Assembly (NCBI RefSeq): GCF_019599505.1
Contig: NZ_RKLT01000008.1
Coordinates: 1-64,000 of the forward strand
Direction of reading: 5' to 3'
DNA: 64,000 bases
Source: Haloarcula nitratireducens
Lineage (GTDB): Archaea; Halobacteriota; Halobacteria; Halobacteriales; Haloarculaceae
Shown here: in pieces, positions 8,901 through 17,179 of the stretch
How the letters are laid out: the number at the start of each line of letters is the position of its first letter
Numbering within the stretch: position 1 is the first letter of the stretch
Translations under genes and position numbers: made by a program
Notes under the pieces: generated by a model
What the model was told of the DNA's origin: nothing
The model's database searches: none
Seen by the model: only the letters and a program-made list of their open reading frames with translations

Positions 8901-9595
8901 AAAAGCGGTTCGTAGAACTCTTCGTAGTGGTCACCACCCTGGTCAACGACTTCATTCGGCTGTTCGTGAAGGTAATTCGGGTTCCGATCAAGGAGGCGCT
9001 TTTCTTGGATGAAGTATAGGAAGATCATCCGGTCAAGAATGACCTGCACATATCGTTGCTTCGCATCACCACGATCGTCGGGAATGCCCGTGACCTCTTG
9101 AATGAGATCTGTCCGGAGTTCCTCGAACTGTTCATAGAACTCCTTGACGACCTGCTGCGTGTCGTATAGCGTATCATAAATCGCAGCAGCAGAACCGTAC
9201 TCAATCGAGTTCAGTTTCTGGAGAATAGTGTTCTTCTCTCCGCTGTCCCTCGTGAACTGTTCCTTCGAGAACGAAATCTTCTGATGCTTAATTCGACCGT
9301 GCTGCTGCCCCTCCCAGCTCCGAACTCGCGTGATGAAGGTAAAATTCTCGAAATCGTTGGTGGCAACGAGGTTGGTGTGTCGTGAGCGATTTTCCGGTTT
9401 GAAATCTGTGGCTGTCTCGCCGGGGCCCGCATTGACAATAACGATGAATTCGTCATCATCAAGCTGGACTACGAGTTCGTTGTCGTCACCTAGTTTCGGG
9501 CGTGGTTTGAGCCCGCGCTTTTCAAATGAGTTCGCGATATCCCGTAGAGAGTCCCAGCCCGCAATATCGGATGCGGTGATTTGCTGGAGAGTCAT
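5942..9595 (-). CDS. Eco57I-family DNA adenine-N6 methyltransferase (BREX PglX/DISARM-like), expressed version
   Basis: A 1217-residue class I methylase. A helical N-terminal region (1-400) precedes AdoMet motif I at D415-PAVGSGAF. Catalytic motif IV NPPW is at residues 650-653. A variable target-recognition region (about 700-1080) and a conserved C-terminal helical end follow. It should methylate adenine in a specific DNA sequence to mark self. Its promoter and residues 1-435 lie on a segment bounded by perfect 54-bp inverted repeats. From I436 on, it is homologous to the headless gene at 9608-12064, and the divergence rises sharply just outside the repeat. The partner restriction factor is probably the PLD-SNF2 helicase at 12073-15879. 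The start has GGTGGT just before ATG and a TATA-like TCATATGA about 26 bases upstream. Confidence 0.92.
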   Translation of the reverse strand: MTLQQITASDIAGWDSLRDIANSFEKRGLKPRPKLGDDNELVVQLDDDEFIVIVNAGPGETATDFKPENRSRHTNLVATNDFENFTFITRVRSWEGQQHGRIKHQKISFSKEQFTRDSGEKNTILQKLNSIEYGSAAAIYDTLYDTQQVVKEFYEQFEELRTDLIQEVTGIPDDRGDAKQRYVQVILDRMIFLYFIQEKRLLDRNPNYLHEQPNEVVDQGGDHYEEFYEPLFFKYLAEDKQNPDFGSLPYLNGGLFARNPVEEEFQNVKLGGSAEETNELFDDILDFLSDWNWNVDERLDIVDPKNLSPAILGHIFEQTVNQKEMGAYYTPEEITGFMARRTIHPYLLDQLNEAVGADYDEIDNVFGFPVPEADTTTEAVADGGTITQQVPTENVQTSHVENLYHDILKEAHVLDPAVGSGAFLLAAQEVLMDLYIQCIEYFQRLEAEGQGWELESRSREELESIEGGHGGISLFAKRSIILNNLYGVDIEDGAVEICKLRLWLSMVADIEDEPNEVEPLPNIDFNIRQGNSLIGFTELQEVAREDAGDASLSNWGVGTAVKDLYEDVIREQDRHRAADSAREAQNARKMAERKIDSHSEELNEKIRDQFNELADEDVSLGELEEFSPFHWVLEFATVYREGGFDVIIGNPPWDELKPYRTDFFPKYDTEFRSRPPSEKDKKVEELLETPEIASEWEEFQRDKERQATYINQSGEYEYQTPSVEGQQVARTNDLSLLFFERVYDIVRDGGYVSQLLPGPFFNAAAGKDLRVHMLEESTVQHIIGFENNGTFNDIHGQYNFGIVTFRNSGNTDTVNGIFHQTSVDTLRSIDDVALEIPARILKEYSPGARIFPNIEDQQEVSVLDKILQTPPLATEIEGAWRTVLYKELDRGRDRDRFIDDESKGDYPVYQGKNIHQFCYESTYVDDLEPVSLWSVDEDNEELSAKRRVREKNFRARDEAISLKKAIYNKFNDDPEFSHLPSSSQKRFVNRLLTEEFDRLELSLEDVRLHSSEYRLVLREVARATDERTLIAAVIPPGGVVVHTLYTVRPFEANPTKGDLSEFPIHSAYDRVFTDKELFVALGLINSIPFDFLMRTKVDSHASKYKFEESQAPRLTDGDNWFHYIADRAAKLNCYGEEFAKMRERLGGIDPATDMETRRELQAEVDAAVFHAYGLDEEEMQFVLDDFHRVSNPRIMTEAYFEKVAEKYTYLGDVGPME
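8237..8290 (-). repeat. 54-bp perfect inverted repeat, left copy (inside the methylase gene)
   Basis: On the minus strand this reads ATACAATGCATTGAG... to ...AAGGCTGGGAG, encoding I-Q-C-I-E-Y-F-Q-R-L-E-A-E-G-Q-G-W-E from residue 436. It is identical over all 54 bases to 9758-9811 on the plus strand. Matching stops immediately on both sides. It contains an imperfect dyad CAGC-N8-GCTG that could be a recombinase core. Confidence 0.97.
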
Positions 9596-9607
9596 ACCAC
9601 CTGAAAC

Positions 9608-12064
9608 TTGCTTTACTCATATGAAAATGATGGATATGAGGGTGACTTTCGACTGAATTGGCCAATACACTTGTTAGGTACAACACGAGAAGCAACTCGT
9701 ATTTCACCGACATCCGCAGAACAAGTCGAAAACGGCCAACAGCGACACGCTCAGTTGATACAATGCATTGAGTATTTCCAGCGGCTCGAAGCTGAAGGAC
9801 AAGGCTGGGAGTTAGAATCTAGAACGCGAGAAGAGATAGAGGAAATCGAGTCAGGAAAAGGCAGCCCATCACTGTACGCAAAGCGAACGGCCATCATCAA
9901 CAACTTGTACGGAGTCGATATTGACGAAGGGGCTGTTGAGATTTGTAAGCTCAGACTCTGGTTGTCGATGGTCGCTGATATCGAGGATGAGCCGAGCGAG
10001 GTGGAGCCGCTCCCCAACATCGATTTCAACGTACGGCAGGGGAACAGTCTAATCGGCCAACTCGATACGGACATCGAGAGTAACGAAGATGGAGACAGCG
10101 ATCTCGATTCTTGGGAGGTGAAAACCCGTTTTGATGACGTGAAAGAGGCCATCAAGAAACACAAGATAGCTGAGACCAGTGTTGAAGCCCAGGAATGGCG
10201 GAAAGAGGCAGAAGACAGAATAGAGGAACACCGAGACAAATTTGACGAAATCCTTCGGCGAGAATTCCAAGACGCTGGCTTTGACGACATAACGATCGAG
10301 GAAATTCGGGAGTGGGTCCCCTTCCACTGGCCGCTAGAGTTCGCCGACGTCTTCGAGAAAGGTGGATTCGACGTGTTCATCGGGAATCCACCGTGGGACA
10401 TGCTCTACGCGAATCGCGACGACTTCTTCATCCGCTACGATGAGCAGTTCCGTACCTATCCGTCAGAGGAAAAGGACGGTGTGATGGAAGACCTCCTTTC
10501 GAACCCTGAAGTCGCCTGGGATTGGGAGGACTACAAGGACTCGATGGAGACTCAAGCAGATTTCTTCACACAGGGAGATGTCTATAAGCTCCAATCTCCG
10601 GTGGTGGGCGGTCGGACGATGCCGACAAAGAACGAGCTATCCGCTCTATTTCTAGAGCGAGTCTTCAGACTCTCTAGAGACGGCGTGAAGGTGAGTCTGC
10701 TCCTCCCCGGCACGATCTTCGGGGGAGTGATGGGGAAAGACCTGCGGACACATTTACTGGACCACACAGACATAGAGAATCTCATCGGATTCGAAAATAA
10801 GGGAATCTTTGAGCAGATACACCGGCAGTACCGATTTGCAATTCTGACGTTTGAGTATGGTGGAAAAACCAGTCGACTCCGAGGTATTTTCAATCAACGG
10901 AGCATGGACGTAGTCTACAATATCCAAGATGTGGCCGCAGAAATCCCGCGTGAAGTGCTTCTCAATTATTCTCCCGAGGGTAGAATTTTCCCCTCGATCA
11001 CGTCGCAAGTGGAAGCCGACGTTCTCAGCAAGGTAGTCACCCAACCATCTCTTGATGAGAAAATCGAAGACGCATGGTCAGTGGATATGTTGACGAAGGA
11101 GTTCGTTGAGTCCACGGATAAAGACCGATTGCAAAATTCCCCAGATGATGCTGATTATCCAGTATATGGGGGAGCGAACATCCACCAGTTCGAACACGAT
11201 AACACTCACACTGAGAGTTTGGACAACCCTCGGTACTGGAGTCGGGAGATGTACGATCCACCGAATAGTGCTCAGTACCGTGTTCGAGAGAAGAAGTTCA
11301 ACAGGGGTAATCTCAAACGGGCGATCTACGACGCCTTTGGAGGTTCAGAGACGAGCAAGTCTCAAGTTCAATTCGTAGATGAACTACTCGAAGAACACCG
11401 TGGTCACGGACTCGAAGAAGAGGATGTCCTGCTCGATTGTACTGAATACCGAATCGGCATTCGAGACGTGTCTCGTTCCAGGGACGAGCGGACGATCATA
11501 GCGACGGTGCTTCCGAAGGACGTCATCTGTCTCCACACCATTAACACGTTCAAGCCGTTCGCTATTGAGCCTGAAGAGGACCACCTCACAGAGTCCCCAC
11601 TTCGGTCACCCTACGTCCGGCGATTCACGAATCAAAAACTCTTCGTGGCAACGGGGCTCCTGAACAGCATTGCGTTCGATTTCCTGATGCGGACCAAAGT
11701 CGAGACGCACATCGTCAAACGCGAGCTATTGGAATCCCAGCTACCACGCCTCACCGACGGCGATGACTGGTTCCACTACATCGCTGAACGAGCTGCCCGG
11801 TTGAACTGTTACGGGGAGGAATTCAAAGAAATGCGTGAGCGCCTCGGTGGAATCGAGGCAGCGACAGGAGATCAAGAACGAAGAGAATTACAGGCTGAAA
11901 TCGACGCGGCCGCATTCCACGCGTATGGCCTGGAACGTCGTGACGTGAAGTTTGTTCTCGACGACTTCCATCGCGTTGGGAATCCGAAGTTGATGGATGA
12001 GATGTACTTCGATCTGGTCTTGGAGAGATATGATCTGCTGGACCAGAAGGGACCGTTACCGTAG
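9608..12064 (+). CDS. Silent C-terminal methylase cassette (headless Eco57I-type methyltransferase)
   Basis: An 818-residue open frame. Only residues 51-818 are homologous to the methylase on the other strand, starting exactly at the 54-bp repeat. NPPW is at residues 260-263, a diverged target-recognition region follows, and the C-terminal end is well conserved. The first 50 residues are unlike any part of the other methylase. AdoMet motif I is absent, so the protein as it stands cannot be an active methylase. The frame is open throughout, with no decay, which argues for a maintained reserve cassette rather than a pseudogene. It ends 8 bp from the convergent helicase stop. Confidence 0.85.
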   Translation: MLYSYENDGYEGDFRLNWPIHLLGTTREATRISPTSAEQVENGQQRHAQLIQCIEYFQRLEAEGQGWELESRTREEIEEIESGKGSPSLYAKRTAIINNLYGVDIDEGAVEICKLRLWLSMVADIEDEPSEVEPLPNIDFNVRQGNSLIGQLDTDIESNEDGDSDLDSWEVKTRFDDVKEAIKKHKIAETSVEAQEWRKEAEDRIEEHRDKFDEILRREFQDAGFDDITIEEIREWVPFHWPLEFADVFEKGGFDVFIGNPPWDMLYANRDDFFIRYDEQFRTYPSEEKDGVMEDLLSNPEVAWDWEDYKDSMETQADFFTQGDVYKLQSPVVGGRTMPTKNELSALFLERVFRLSRDGVKVSLLLPGTIFGGVMGKDLRTHLLDHTDIENLIGFENKGIFEQIHRQYRFAILTFEYGGKTSRLRGIFNQRSMDVVYNIQDVAAEIPREVLLNYSPEGRIFPSITSQVEADVLSKVVTQPSLDEKIEDAWSVDMLTKEFVESTDKDRLQNSPDDADYPVYGGANIHQFEHDNTHTESLDNPRYWSREMYDPPNSAQYRVREKKFNRGNLKRAIYDAFGGSETSKSQVQFVDELLEEHRGHGLEEEDVLLDCTEYRIGIRDVSRSRDERTIIATVLPKDVICLHTINTFKPFAIEPEEDHLTESPLRSPYVRRFTNQKLFVATGLLNSIAFDFLMRTKVETHIVKRELLESQLPRLTDGDDWFHYIAERAARLNCYGEEFKEMRERLGGIEAATGDQERRELQAEIDAAAFHAYGLERRDVKFVLDDFHRVGNPKLMDEMYFDLVLERYDLLDQKGPLP
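9758..9811 (+). repeat. 54-bp perfect inverted repeat, right copy (inside the silent cassette)
   Basis: This copy is identical to the reverse complement of 8237-8290. It encodes residues 51-68 of the cassette in the same reading frame as residues 436-453 of the expressed methylase, so crossing over here keeps the frame in both directions. Confidence 0.97.
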
Positions 12065-12072
12065 TTCCCGCA

Positions 12073-15000
12073 TCACTGTCCGACAACCCCCCAGCATACG
12101 AGCTTCGCTTGCACATCACTCTCCCCCATCAGTTTTGTCTGGTATTCAGTGGAGGTTTCGACGTTTTCTTCCAAGAACTCCTCAAGTTGACTGAGGAACT
12201 CCACGGTCGGCCACTCTGGGAAGGAGTCGTACTGCTCGTTCTGGCGGAAGATCTCGCGTAGAATTCGGTCTTCATCGGTGTTCGCCAGTTTTACCTCCTG
12301 CAACCGCTCTTCGATGTCGTTAGCCCATTCTCCTAGCGTTTCGAACTCTTCGACAGGAGCCGGCTCATCGCCGTAATTCGGCTGAACGTAGCGACTGATG
12401 AAATCGAGGATCGTCTCCTGTTCCTTCGAGAAAGCCTCTCCCTGTTTGAAAGCTCCCTCAACCTGGCCTTCTCGAATCACCTCAAGACGCTCGTCAAGTA
12501 CTGCTTGAATCTCCTCACGGTTCGACAACACCGTATCTGGGTTTCCGGTGATCGGTTCGCCGTCAACTGAAGGGTCGATGTTGAGCGTGCTCACGGGCCG
12601 CTCTTTGACCTCGTCAGCGAAGGGCTTGTAGTAGAAAGCACGACGGACGCGTCCAAGCGGGGACTCGTGGTCATCATCGTCGAACCAGAGGTGGGCAAGG
12701 GCGAACACGCCCGGCCGTGGACCGGCATCGTGGTCAGTTACATTCGTGTAGAGGAATTCTCGTTCTTCGGGCGGGTCATCGAAGAAGTCCTCAGCGTACT
12801 CGAAGTCTTCCGCAGTCAGGTCATAATCCTCGTTCAGTTCTCGCTTTAGAAGGTACCGCTCGAACGCAGCGTGTTCATTACTCCCAGCATTGCGGAGAAG
12901 TGGATTCTTGCTCGTGTCGTCGAGTTCATTCACGTCGTCAATTTCACGGGACTTCTGGAGAGAGTCCTCAATCTCGTCCACCTGTAATTCCCCGATTGTC
13001 TTCTCCGTGTCTACACCTGTCTTTTCGAGAATCTGGTCTTCGTTCGGATCGAGGATGTTGTTCTCCTTCCCGACGATGAGCGCGATATCGTTGATCTTTG
13101 CCTGCAGGCGTTTCAGGAGCTTGATCGCCGCCTCGATGTCGCCGTCCGGGTAGAAGTTGTGAACGTGTTTCTCGGCGGTACTCCCGATCCGGTCGACCCG
13201 CCCGACACGCTGGACAATCCGCATCGGGTTCCATGGCAGGTCGTAATTGACCACAACATGAACGTCCTGAAGATTAACCCCTTCACTCAGCGTGTCAGTG
13301 GCCACTACGTACTGTAGCTCTGAGTCCTCCGACTCGGCGAGCGTTTGCTGGTAGCCTGACGCCTCGGGAGCAAAGCGTTGAATGATGTCCTGTTTATTTT
13401 CGTCGCCACCCTTGACGACGGCACTGTTCGCCTCTGTGAGTGGGGAATCCTCGTTGTCACAAAGGGTTCTATAGACGTAGTCTGCAGTTGCCCGATACTG
13501 CGTGAAGATGAGCACCTTCTGATCGTGATTAGTGAGGACATCTGCAAGTCGGTCGATCTTCGGGTCGCGGAACTCGCGGAGTGAAAAGACGGCCTCGTAA
13601 AAGTCGCGTGTGGCAGGGTCAACTTCACTCAGGTCACAATTCGGGTAGAGAATCGGATTCATCTCTTCTTCAGGAATATCGGGGAGGACACCAGCGTCGT
13701 GGTCAGCGAGCCATTGACGCGTGGAAACCGCATAATCGCTCACATCACCCGCATCACGGGCGACATCACCGATGAACTGCGAGAGGAAGTACGAGAGAAG
13801 GGTGAGGTCCTCCCTGATGTACGTCTTCACCTCGCCGATGGTGGCGTCTGCCAGTTCATCTCCCTCGGTATCAGCTCCTTCTTCCGATTGAATAGCGGTG
13901 GTATCGAAACCAAATTCTTCGAGTGTTTGTTCGAGATCTTCAGCAGCGTCGGCTCCTTCGACAAAGTCACCGAGTTCAGAGTCATCCCCTTCCCGAACAG
14001 TTCGGAGCATATCGATGTCTTCGTCCTCGGGAAGTTCACCAAGAAGGCCGAGAAGCTGGCGTTCGCTCTGATGTAGCGTCTCGATCGACTGGACGAACGC
14101 GTACGTTGAGGACTCGAGCCGTTTGAGGAGGTTCAGCTTGTAGAGAGCTTTCAGCGTGCTCCCTGCTTTCGGGTTTTTGACTGTGATGTGGGGTAGGTGG
14201 AGGGCGTCCATCACGTCGGGAAGCATCCGATATATTGGTTGGTAGGCCGCCGGCAGGGAGTACTGTTGCTTGTTGAGTTTCGGCGGCTTGAAGCTCATCT
14301 CGAAGTCTTCGCTGTCCTGTATCTGGTCTTTGACGTGCTTGCGCGTTCGGAGAACCATCACTTCGTTAAGGATATTCGATATCTCAGAGGAGTGTCGCTG
14401 GAGCTGCTCGGTGATTTCTTGCTGTTCGTCGTCGCCGACCTCCTCTTTCCCGGATGCGATGCGTTTTCGCGTCTCCGAGAGTTCGATATATTCGTCGAAC
14501 GCATCAAAGTCGAGTGACGCCTTGTTCCGAAGTTCCTCCGGGCTGGTGAACAAGCTGATGAGGTTCTTTAGGTCGGTAGCGCTGTTATTGATCGGGGTCG
14601 CGGTCAGCATAATCATCGTCTTTCCGCGGAGTTGCCTGAGATTCGCGTGTCGTCGCGTCCCCTTGTAGTCATCATCGTGGTCCGGATTCGGTCGCCACTT
14701 CCCGTAGTTCCGGAACCGATGAGCCTCGTCGATAAGCAGGACGTCGAACTCGTCTTTGAGGTCCTGCACCTCGTCGTAGGAGAGATTCTGGAACTTGCTG
14801 ATACTCATCACGTCAAGGTGCGTGCCGTCTACCTCTAACCCGAAGTACGGATTGCCGTCTTCGTCAGTGTCGTTCTGGAGTAGGTCTTCCCACTGATCAG
14901 TCAGGTTGGCCGGGACAATGAGGAGACAGTGGTCGCCACGTTGGCGGTAGTCGTGGAGGAGTTCACCGCCAATAAATGATTTTCCCAGGCCGACCGAGTC

Positions 15001-15879
15001 GGAGACGATGCACCCGTTGAACTGGGAGAGCTTCTCCTTTGCACTCTCGTACCCGAGCTTCTGGAAGTAGTACAGTGGGCTGTCACGGATGTTGACGTTC
15101 CCACTCAGTTCGTCGTAGGCGAGCAGCTTGTAGAGCTCGAACGGTTCGAGATACGTGCCCAGCTCCTCAGATGACGTCTCCTGGTCAGACTCGTCCTCCT
15201 GCTGTTCCTTCCAGTCCTGGTACTCCTCGCTGTTCTCGATGATTCGGATGATCTCCTCACTGAACTCCTCGGCGTTGGCCCACTGGTTGTCGTACCACTC
15301 CTCGAACGCTTCGGCCTTGTGTCGATCCTGACTCGTGAGGTTCAGTTCGATGTTGTTCTGGTGGCCGCTCTTGGTGAAGTTCGAGGAGCCGACAACTGTA
15401 GCGCATGGGCGGGTGTCTTCATCCTCGTCTTGTCCCCAATCTTCGTCGTCTTCGAGTGGTGCTCGAAATGATGCACCCTTTGCGTGGAAGTAACCGTTTT
15501 CAGGATTTCGCACACGGACGCTCACCTCGCCTTCGGCGATAAAGTCTCGTAGCCGGTCTAGTCGCCCGATCTGAGCGTTATTCAGCTCCGAGATGCTTTC
15601 TCTCACCTCTCTTTTGAGCTCCTCTTTGAGATTCTGCCCCTCACCGATTTCGTCAGCAGTTCCCCTATTCGTCTGACGACCCATCAAGATCCGAAGTGGA
15701 GCGTGGCCGAGTTCCTCGGGGTCAGCCAGATTTTCAAGGTCTTCCCGGTAGAGGTCGAATCCTGAGAGATAAAAGTATCCAGTTGCGATACGGCCTTCCT
15801 CGATCTGGGGAATAATCCGCTTGTAAGCGTCTTCTAGTGTTCTATTGGCGTTATCGACAAGCGGAGGAAGCGAGAGCAT
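12073..15879 (-). CDS. PLD-nuclease/SNF2-helicase fusion, probable restriction effector of the methylase system
   Basis: A 1268-residue protein. Residues 1-230 form a phospholipase D-like nuclease domain with the HKD-type motif F-H-A-K-G-A then GSSNFTKSG around residues 150-190. A SNF2/superfamily 2 helicase follows: motif I DSVGLGKS (about 295), DEAH box LLIDEAHRF, and motif III MLTATPINNS. The C-terminal RecA lobe has TLSEGVNLQ and QRVGRVDRIGS (motif VI). It is predicted to translocate on unmodified DNA and cleave it. The parts resemble DISARM DrmC (PLD) and DrmD (SNF2) joined together, or the nuclease-helicase half of a type ISP enzyme. No drmA, drmB, pglZ or brxC is present in the window, so this is not a complete known BREX or DISARM system. 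Confidence 0.9.
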   Translation of the reverse strand: MLSLPPLVDNANRTLEDAYKRIIPQIEEGRIATGYFYLSGFDLYREDLENLADPEELGHAPLRILMGRQTNRGTADEIGEGQNLKEELKREVRESISELNNAQIGRLDRLRDFIAEGEVSVRVRNPENGYFHAKGASFRAPLEDDEDWGQDEDEDTRPCATVVGSSNFTKSGHQNNIELNLTSQDRHKAEAFEEWYDNQWANAEEFSEEIIRIIENSEEYQDWKEQQEDESDQETSSEELGTYLEPFELYKLLAYDELSGNVNIRDSPLYYFQKLGYESAKEKLSQFNGCIVSDSVGLGKSFIGGELLHDYRQRGDHCLLIVPANLTDQWEDLLQNDTDEDGNPYFGLEVDGTHLDVMSISKFQNLSYDEVQDLKDEFDVLLIDEAHRFRNYGKWRPNPDHDDDYKGTRRHANLRQLRGKTMIMLTATPINNSATDLKNLISLFTSPEELRNKASLDFDAFDEYIELSETRKRIASGKEEVGDDEQQEITEQLQRHSSEISNILNEVMVLRTRKHVKDQIQDSEDFEMSFKPPKLNKQQYSLPAAYQPIYRMLPDVMDALHLPHITVKNPKAGSTLKALYKLNLLKRLESSTYAFVQSIETLHQSERQLLGLLGELPEDEDIDMLRTVREGDDSELGDFVEGADAAEDLEQTLEEFGFDTTAIQSEEGADTEGDELADATIGEVKTYIREDLTLLSYFLSQFIGDVARDAGDVSDYAVSTRQWLADHDAGVLPDIPEEEMNPILYPNCDLSEVDPATRDFYEAVFSLREFRDPKIDRLADVLTNHDQKVLIFTQYRATADYVYRTLCDNEDSPLTEANSAVVKGGDENKQDIIQRFAPEASGYQQTLAESEDSELQYVVATDTLSEGVNLQDVHVVVNYDLPWNPMRIVQRVGRVDRIGSTAEKHVHNFYPDGDIEAAIKLLKRLQAKINDIALIVGKENNILDPNEDQILEKTGVDTEKTIGELQVDEIEDSLQKSREIDDVNELDDTSKNPLLRNAGSNEHAAFERYLLKRELNEDYDLTAEDFEYAEDFFDDPPEEREFLYTNVTDHDAGPRPGVFALAHLWFDDDDHESPLGRVRRAFYYKPFADEVKERPVSTLNIDPSVDGEPITGNPDTVLSNREEIQAVLDERLEVIREGQVEGAFKQGEAFSKEQETILDFISRYVQPNYGDEPAPVEEFETLGEWANDIEERLQEVKLANTDEDRILREIFRQNEQYDSFPEWPTVEFLSQLEEFLEENVETSTEYQTKLMGESDVQAKLVCWGVVGQ

Positions 15880-15958
15880 CGTAATGCCGAGATGTATTCA
15901 GTACGCTAACTTAGTGTTTAGTGACCTCCCTACAGAGGTGGCACCAGACAATAGTCAA

Positions 15959-16192
15959 TCAAACTGGCCGAAGATCCCGCCAGCGGACGTCAACGGTGTC
16001 ACCATTGGCGATTTCAACCCGGAAAAGATAGCCTTCTCGTTGATCACCAGTCACAGTTCCTGCATCGTCTGAGAGGATCTCAACGATTGTTCCTCGACGT
16101 CCATGGAGACGCTCGTGATCTGGATCTGTCACGTCCGGGATATCGATTCGGACCGTGTCTCCAATATCGAATCGTTTCATAGTAGGTGTCAT
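15959..16192 (-). CDS. Small SH3/KOW-like beta-barrel protein
   Basis: 77 residues. The pattern F-D-I-G-D-T-V-R-I-D-I-P ... L-H-G-R-R-G-T-I-V-E-I ... VRWRDLRPV is typical of a KOW/SH3-like barrel that binds nucleic acid or protein. Similar small proteins are common in haloarchaea. The ATG at 16192 overlaps the stop of the upstream membrane gene (TGATG). A second ATG at 16180 would remove four residues. The longer in-frame extension upstream lies inside the membrane gene and is not real. It is the last gene of the TIR operon. Confidence 0.75.
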   Translation of the reverse strand: MTPTMKRFDIGDTVRIDIPDVTDPDHERLHGRRGTIVEILSDDAGTVTGDQREGYLFRVEIANGDTVDVRWRDLRPV

Positions 16193-16959
16193 CAGCTCTG
16201 AATCCAGAATAGCCCTATCGAACCAGCCATAACGGTCGCACCGGTTATTAGCCCGACTGCCGTCGGAGACGGCAGAGAATAGCCTGCACCCGTGAGCAAA
16301 GGAGTTAGAATGAACCCGCCAGCGTATCCTCCGACAGTAAGATATCCAGCGGCAAGGAGACGGACAAACCACTGTTCGACAATCGTATGCGAGCGGTGAT
16401 CTGGGTCGTCATCCGGTCGGGGCTCAACGATTTCCGGATCGGGCTTTTCCCGCTTGAGGTATCGCCATTCATCAAGATACACTCGGACAGGAAGGGCAGA
16501 CTCGATTTGGTTGAGAATAGCATATCGGGCCTTGTTCAGCCGGCGATACGACTGTAAACTCTGATACCAAAAGTAACAGATCAGACTTCCAAATCCAGAG
16601 GCGAATAGAACGATTGCTGCACTCGTAGTCGTCAAATTTCCTCTGGCGAGAGCGAAGAGTCCGGCTAGTATCGACGTCAAAATCAAGCCGAAAAATCGGT
16701 TCATCTGAACCCGCTGATTCGCAGTCTCGATTGCCACCTCCCCATAGTGGATGTATTGATCCATCAAGCGATCCGTCTCTTCGTCGTTCAGATTCGTTAA
16801 CGGCCCATTCTCTACGGCATTGGGCTCGGCCGGTTCGGCCGGATCTCCCCCAGTAACCTCTTCGGGGTGTTCCGGCTCTGTTTCAGGCGTGTCTTTGTCC
16901 TCGGTATTTTCGCCAAGATTTGCATTATTCGGCTCGCTCTCGTCAGTTGATTCAGACAT
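16192..16959 (-). CDS. RipA-like family membrane protein (putative effector of the TIR operon)
   Basis: 255 residues. The N-terminal 60 residues are acidic and disordered. A helix with Q-Y-I-H-Y-G-E precedes two membrane segments (about 92-110 and 115-135). The signature YFWYQSLQSYRRLNKARYAI follows, then LPVRVYLDEWRYL, then a second pair of membrane segments near the C-terminus. The WY..L.SYR.LN and E..LP..Y..EW pattern is what I know from RipA-type octameric membrane proteins found beside defence genes. With a TIR-type signalling protein upstream it may act as a membrane-disrupting effector; this is inference. It overlaps both neighbours by a few bases. Confidence 0.72.
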   Translation of the reverse strand: MSESTDESEPNNANLGENTEDKDTPETEPEHPEEVTGGDPAEPAEPNAVENGPLTNLNDEETDRLMDQYIHYGEVAIETANQRVQMNRFFGLILTSILAGLFALARGNLTTTSAAIVLFASGFGSLICYFWYQSLQSYRRLNKARYAILNQIESALPVRVYLDEWRYLKREKPDPEIVEPRPDDDPDHRSHTIVEQWFVRLLAAGYLTVGGYAGGFILTPLLTGAGYSLPSPTAVGLITGATVMAGSIGLFWIQS

Positions 16960-17179
16960 ATTCCGCTAAGGTGTCGGCGAATGATGCTTTGCGCCATTCT
17001 AAGAATAGGAGACCGTCGAAACAGTTCAGATCCAAACGCTGTTCGGTCGCCATTACGCTTTCTGCGTAGTACCCGTACTGATTGATGAGCGCCTTATCAC
17101 GCTCTGGCCGTCTGGGTGAAGATCGTATACAGCCATCCCCCTGCATTGGGCCATACTCGTCCGAGGGTAGATTATGCAT
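16952..17179 (-). CDS. 75-residue linker protein resembling the head of the RipA-like protein
   Basis: A short open frame that fills the gap between the TIR gene and the membrane gene, overlapping each by 8 bp. Its segment K-A-L-I-N-Q-Y-G-Y-Y-A-E...T-E-Q-R-L-D-L-N-C-F-D-G-L aligns by eye with R-L-M-D-Q-Y-I-H-Y-G-E...A-N-Q-R-V-Q-M-N-R-F-F-G-L of the downstream membrane protein. It may be a partial duplication that kept only the cytoplasmic helix, or a remnant of a tandem copy. The tight overlaps favour translation. Confidence 0.5.
   Translation of the reverse strand: MHNLPSDEYGPMQGDGCIRSSPRRPERDKALINQYGYYAESVMATEQRLDLNCFDGLLFLEWRKASFADTLAEYV

Larger units (their letters stand above)
8237..9811. 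other. Predicted invertible DNA segment switching the methylase body
   Basis: The segment is bounded by the two 54-bp inverted repeats; 1467 bp lie between them. It carries the methylase promoter, start codon and first 435 codons, including AdoMet motif I, plus about 150 bp in front of the silent cassette. Inversion would fuse residues 1-435 in frame to residues 51-818 of the cassette (1203 residues in total) and leave the present C-terminal body without a start. The geometry is seen directly; actual inversion is inferred. Confidence 0.8.

Noticed and set aside
8237..9811. The 54-bp inverted repeats as ends of an insertion sequence
   Set aside because: They lie inside two homologous coding regions in the same frame, encode conserved methylase residues, and enclose no transposase.
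5942..15879. Complete BREX or DISARM system
   Set aside because: Only methylase and PLD-SNF2 genes are present; no PglZ, BrxC, DrmA or DrmB homologue is seen in the window.
15959..16372. N-terminally extended version of the SH3-like protein
   Set aside because: The extra 60 residues lie within the membrane-protein gene in another frame and are not protein-like.
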